Made by a program: the position numbers and the translations under genes. A stretch of 64,000 nt of DNA from Anthopleura xanthogrammica (lineage: Eukaryota > Cnidaria > Anthozoa > Actiniaria > Actiniidae), in assembly GCA_964019055.1 (NCBI GenBank), contig OZ025217.1:11543755-11607754 (forward strand), written 5' to 3'. Positions within the stretch are counted from its first letter, which is position 1. Each line of letters begins with the position of its first letter. Positions 61,826-64,000 of this stretch are shown in pieces. The notes below the pieces were generated by a model. That model was given only the letters and a program-made list of their open reading frames with translations. It was not told where the DNA came from and made no database searches.

Positions 61826-63784
61826 ATGTCCGACGTGGACGATGACTATATGTGCGATGATGAAGAGGACTATGAACTGGTGAGTAAGAAATGCTCTAAA
61901 ACCCGGTCAAAATCATCAAAAATTGCCTCTAAATTTACAGTTGATTGACTTGACTTGAGCTGACTTTTTCTCTCGTTTTTTGTAATTTTATTTGAAGAAT
62001 AAAGTTCTAAGCTTTCCTTTAATTATTGCTGCAGTTTTATTCTCTATATGCAGTAGTTTTTAAAGTTTTAGAGCCGAATGCTTCATAGAATTTGCTCACA
62101 GAACAATTGCAGATATCTTTGAAGCAAGTTTGGGGTGACTGTGAATATTGAGGGGGTTTCTTGTCTGGGATATGAAAAATCTGTGGTACAGACAAAAGTG
62201 GCTAGCTAAAAGAGTGCATTGTCCTATAACAGTCTGATTGAATTACAGGGCTCATCTGTGTTTTAATTATTTGGAAATACTCTTAAAAAAATGAAAACAT
62301 ATTCCACTAAAAGCTGTTCCGAGGTTTAGAAAAAAACTGGGTCAATTTGACATTACAGTGCATTGTGGGACTGTTTTAGGTGACAAAGTAGATACCATAT
62401 TGGAAATAGTATTTTCCTTAAACTCGGAATGGCAAATTTCTTCTTTTCCAACTTTTCATGGATTTTAAAAATGCATAATGAGAATGGGAAAAGATAGAAA
62501 TGAATGAAAAACTGGGACGTCATTTTAATGTTATGGCAGTGTCATACCATGCAAGTTAGGGATTGCACTAGTAAGATTTCTGTATAATTCACCTCTCCAA
62601 GACCATCATATATAGTTCAGGGTTCGCACAGTCATGGAAAATTCAGGGAATTCTGAATTTCAGGGAACTGTCAGGAAATCTTGTTACCCAAAAGTCAGTG
62701 AAGATCAAGTCAGGGAATTCCTGTCAGCATTCAAAATTATTTTAAATTTGGAATTCTTTTTGTGGAGACAATACACATCCCTCTTTACATTTTTCTGTAT
62801 TTTGTAATCAAGACATCCACTAGTTTCATGCAAAAGTATAGTCATAAGTAATTTCTTTTTCCCCCAGGAATATTCAGAGGACAGCACATCAGAACCTGAC
62901 GTTGACCTAGAAAACCAATATTATAATTCTAAGGCACTGAAAGAGGATGATCCTAAAGCCGCTCTGCAGAATTTTCAAAAGGTGAAAAAGAGTACATAAT
63001 TTATTTATATAATGCTACACTATTGTACATTTCACTGAATAAAAATGCTTTGTTACACTACACAATAATGTACCACATCACACCACACATACTACACTAC
63101 ACTACACTACACTACACTACACTACACTACACTACACTACACTACACTACACTACACTACACTACACTACACTACACTACACTACACTACACTACACTAC
63201 ACTACACTACACTACACTACACTACACTACACTACACTACACTACACTACACTACACTACACTACACTACACTACACAATAATGTACCACATCACACCAC
63301 ACATACTATACTACACTACACTACACTACATTGTAGAATACCTGTATATTACAGCTGCTACACTATATCCTACAGTATATTGAGGTCTTTGTCTATTTTA
63401 TTGAAGGTCCTAGATCTAGAGCAAGAAAAAGGTGAATGGGGATTCAAGGCTCTTAAACAGATGATAAAGATTAATTTTAAACTAGTAAGTGTATAGTTAT
63501 CATATAGCATACTGTATGTACAGACAAGTGTAATCAAGGGTGGTGAGTTAAGCCTAAACACGAGTTCTTTTGGGTTGCAATAAAATTGATGTTTGTTTGC
63601 ATCCTGTCTGTTAGATTCGCCATGGCTATTTTAATGTATTTACCTTTTAGTTGCCTTGAACAATTAACTGAATGCCTTCAACACTTGCATGCCTGTGTTA
63701 CATTATTTTTTATAATTTCTTCTTTTCCAGGGGAATTATGAAGAAATGATGACTCGTTACAAACAACTCCTGACATATATAAAG
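61826..63784 (+). CDS. COPS2: COP9 signalosome subunit 2 (COPS2/CSN2), first 4 exons, partial
   Basis: PCI-domain subunit of the COP9 signalosome, which removes NEDD8 from cullin ubiquitin ligases. Exons: 61826-61879, 62868-62981, 63407-63484, 63731-63784 (54, 114, 78 and 54 nt, all phase 0), giving 100 residues: [60 protein letters not shown], then [13 protein letters not shown]. The acidic N-terminus and these stretches are almost invariant in animal CSN2 (443 residues in human). The next expected exon is not seen before the window ends, so the gene continues to the right. Confidence 0.95.
63059..63335. repeat. (ACTAC)n array flanked by a direct duplication
   Basis: About 36 ACTAC units from about 63091 to 63272 and a short second run at about 63308-63330. 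Both runs are preceded by the same sequence, ACACAATAATGTACCACATC with ACACCACACATACTA. In COPS2 intron 2. Confidence 0.95.
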
Positions 63785-64000
63785 GTATCGTGTGATATCC
63801 AATGAGTATTGTGTGATATCCAATGAGTATTGTGTGATATCCAAAGTTATGTGCATATACACTGTCATGTAAGTGAGGCTAATGGGTCAATAGCGATGTT
63901 TACGAACATTGATGTCTGGAATCTTTTCTCATTTAAATTTGCCAACCATGAAACAAAAGATCTCTTTGTTGCAGCTGCCAATAGATCTTTGGTTGGCACA

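Noticed and set aside
63023..63496. [10 protein letters not shown] repeat frame running into real COPS2 codons
   Set aside because: The (ACTAC)n part is intronic; only 63407-63484 is exon.

Overview
The window is AT-rich, intron-rich animal nuclear DNA. Every gene has spliced GT-AG structure, metazoan domain architecture and large amounts of non-autonomous transposon and tandem-repeat DNA. The MEF2 sequence, the tRNA-headed SINEs and the DEG/ENaC channel point to an early-branching animal, most likely a cnidarian (anthozoan-like). This assignment is an inference from family resemblance and is not proven by the sequence.

Seven protein-coding genes can be supported. Six are complete, and all but CCDC15 had to be assembled by joining exons at splice sites with phases that agree throughout. 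From left to right: (1) MEF2 transcription factor, + strand, 3324-13712, 8 exons, 464 aa. (2) A DEG/ENaC/ASIC-type sodium channel subunit, - strand, 26565-16795, 12 exons, 470 aa. (3) A WASP-family actin nucleation-promoting factor, - strand, 34963-27805, 11 exons, 674 aa, with WH1, proline-rich, WH2, C and acidic segments but no recognisable CRIB/GBD. (4) A cytosolic-type aldehyde dehydrogenase, - strand, 44661-35804, 11 exons, 488 aa. (5) A mitochondrial-type aldehyde dehydrogenase, + strand, 47633-55711, 13 exons, 524 aa; genes 4 and 5 are a divergent paralogous pair. (6) A CCDC15-like centriolar coiled-coil protein, - strand, 61279-59687, one exon, 530 aa. (7) The 5' part of COPS2 (COP9 signalosome subunit 2), + strand, from 61826, running off the right edge; it is divergent from CCDC15 with 546 bp between the start codons.

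The rest is introns, UTRs and repeats. At least a dozen families of short inverted-repeat (MITE-like) elements are visible, several in two to five copies, one nested inside another, and one 2.13-kb foldback element with about 1-kb arms and an 8-bp direct repeat. Several tRNA-derived SINEs are present. One SINE family carries a 57-bp unit at its 3' end in 1, 3, 9 and 23 copies at four different loci, all inside introns. Microsatellites and minisatellites are abundant (8-bp, (GAAC)n, (ACTAC)n, 39-bp, 20-bp, 92-bp, 98-bp and 143-bp units). No reverse transcriptase or transposase reading frame was seen, so all mobile elements here look non-autonomous.

Functionally the genes are ordinary housekeeping and developmental genes and do not form an obvious pathway, except the aldehyde dehydrogenase pair. 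The most interesting points are the copy-number series of the SINE tail, the foldback element, the CRIB-less WASP, and the channel that carries Ser in place of the conserved gating Gly.
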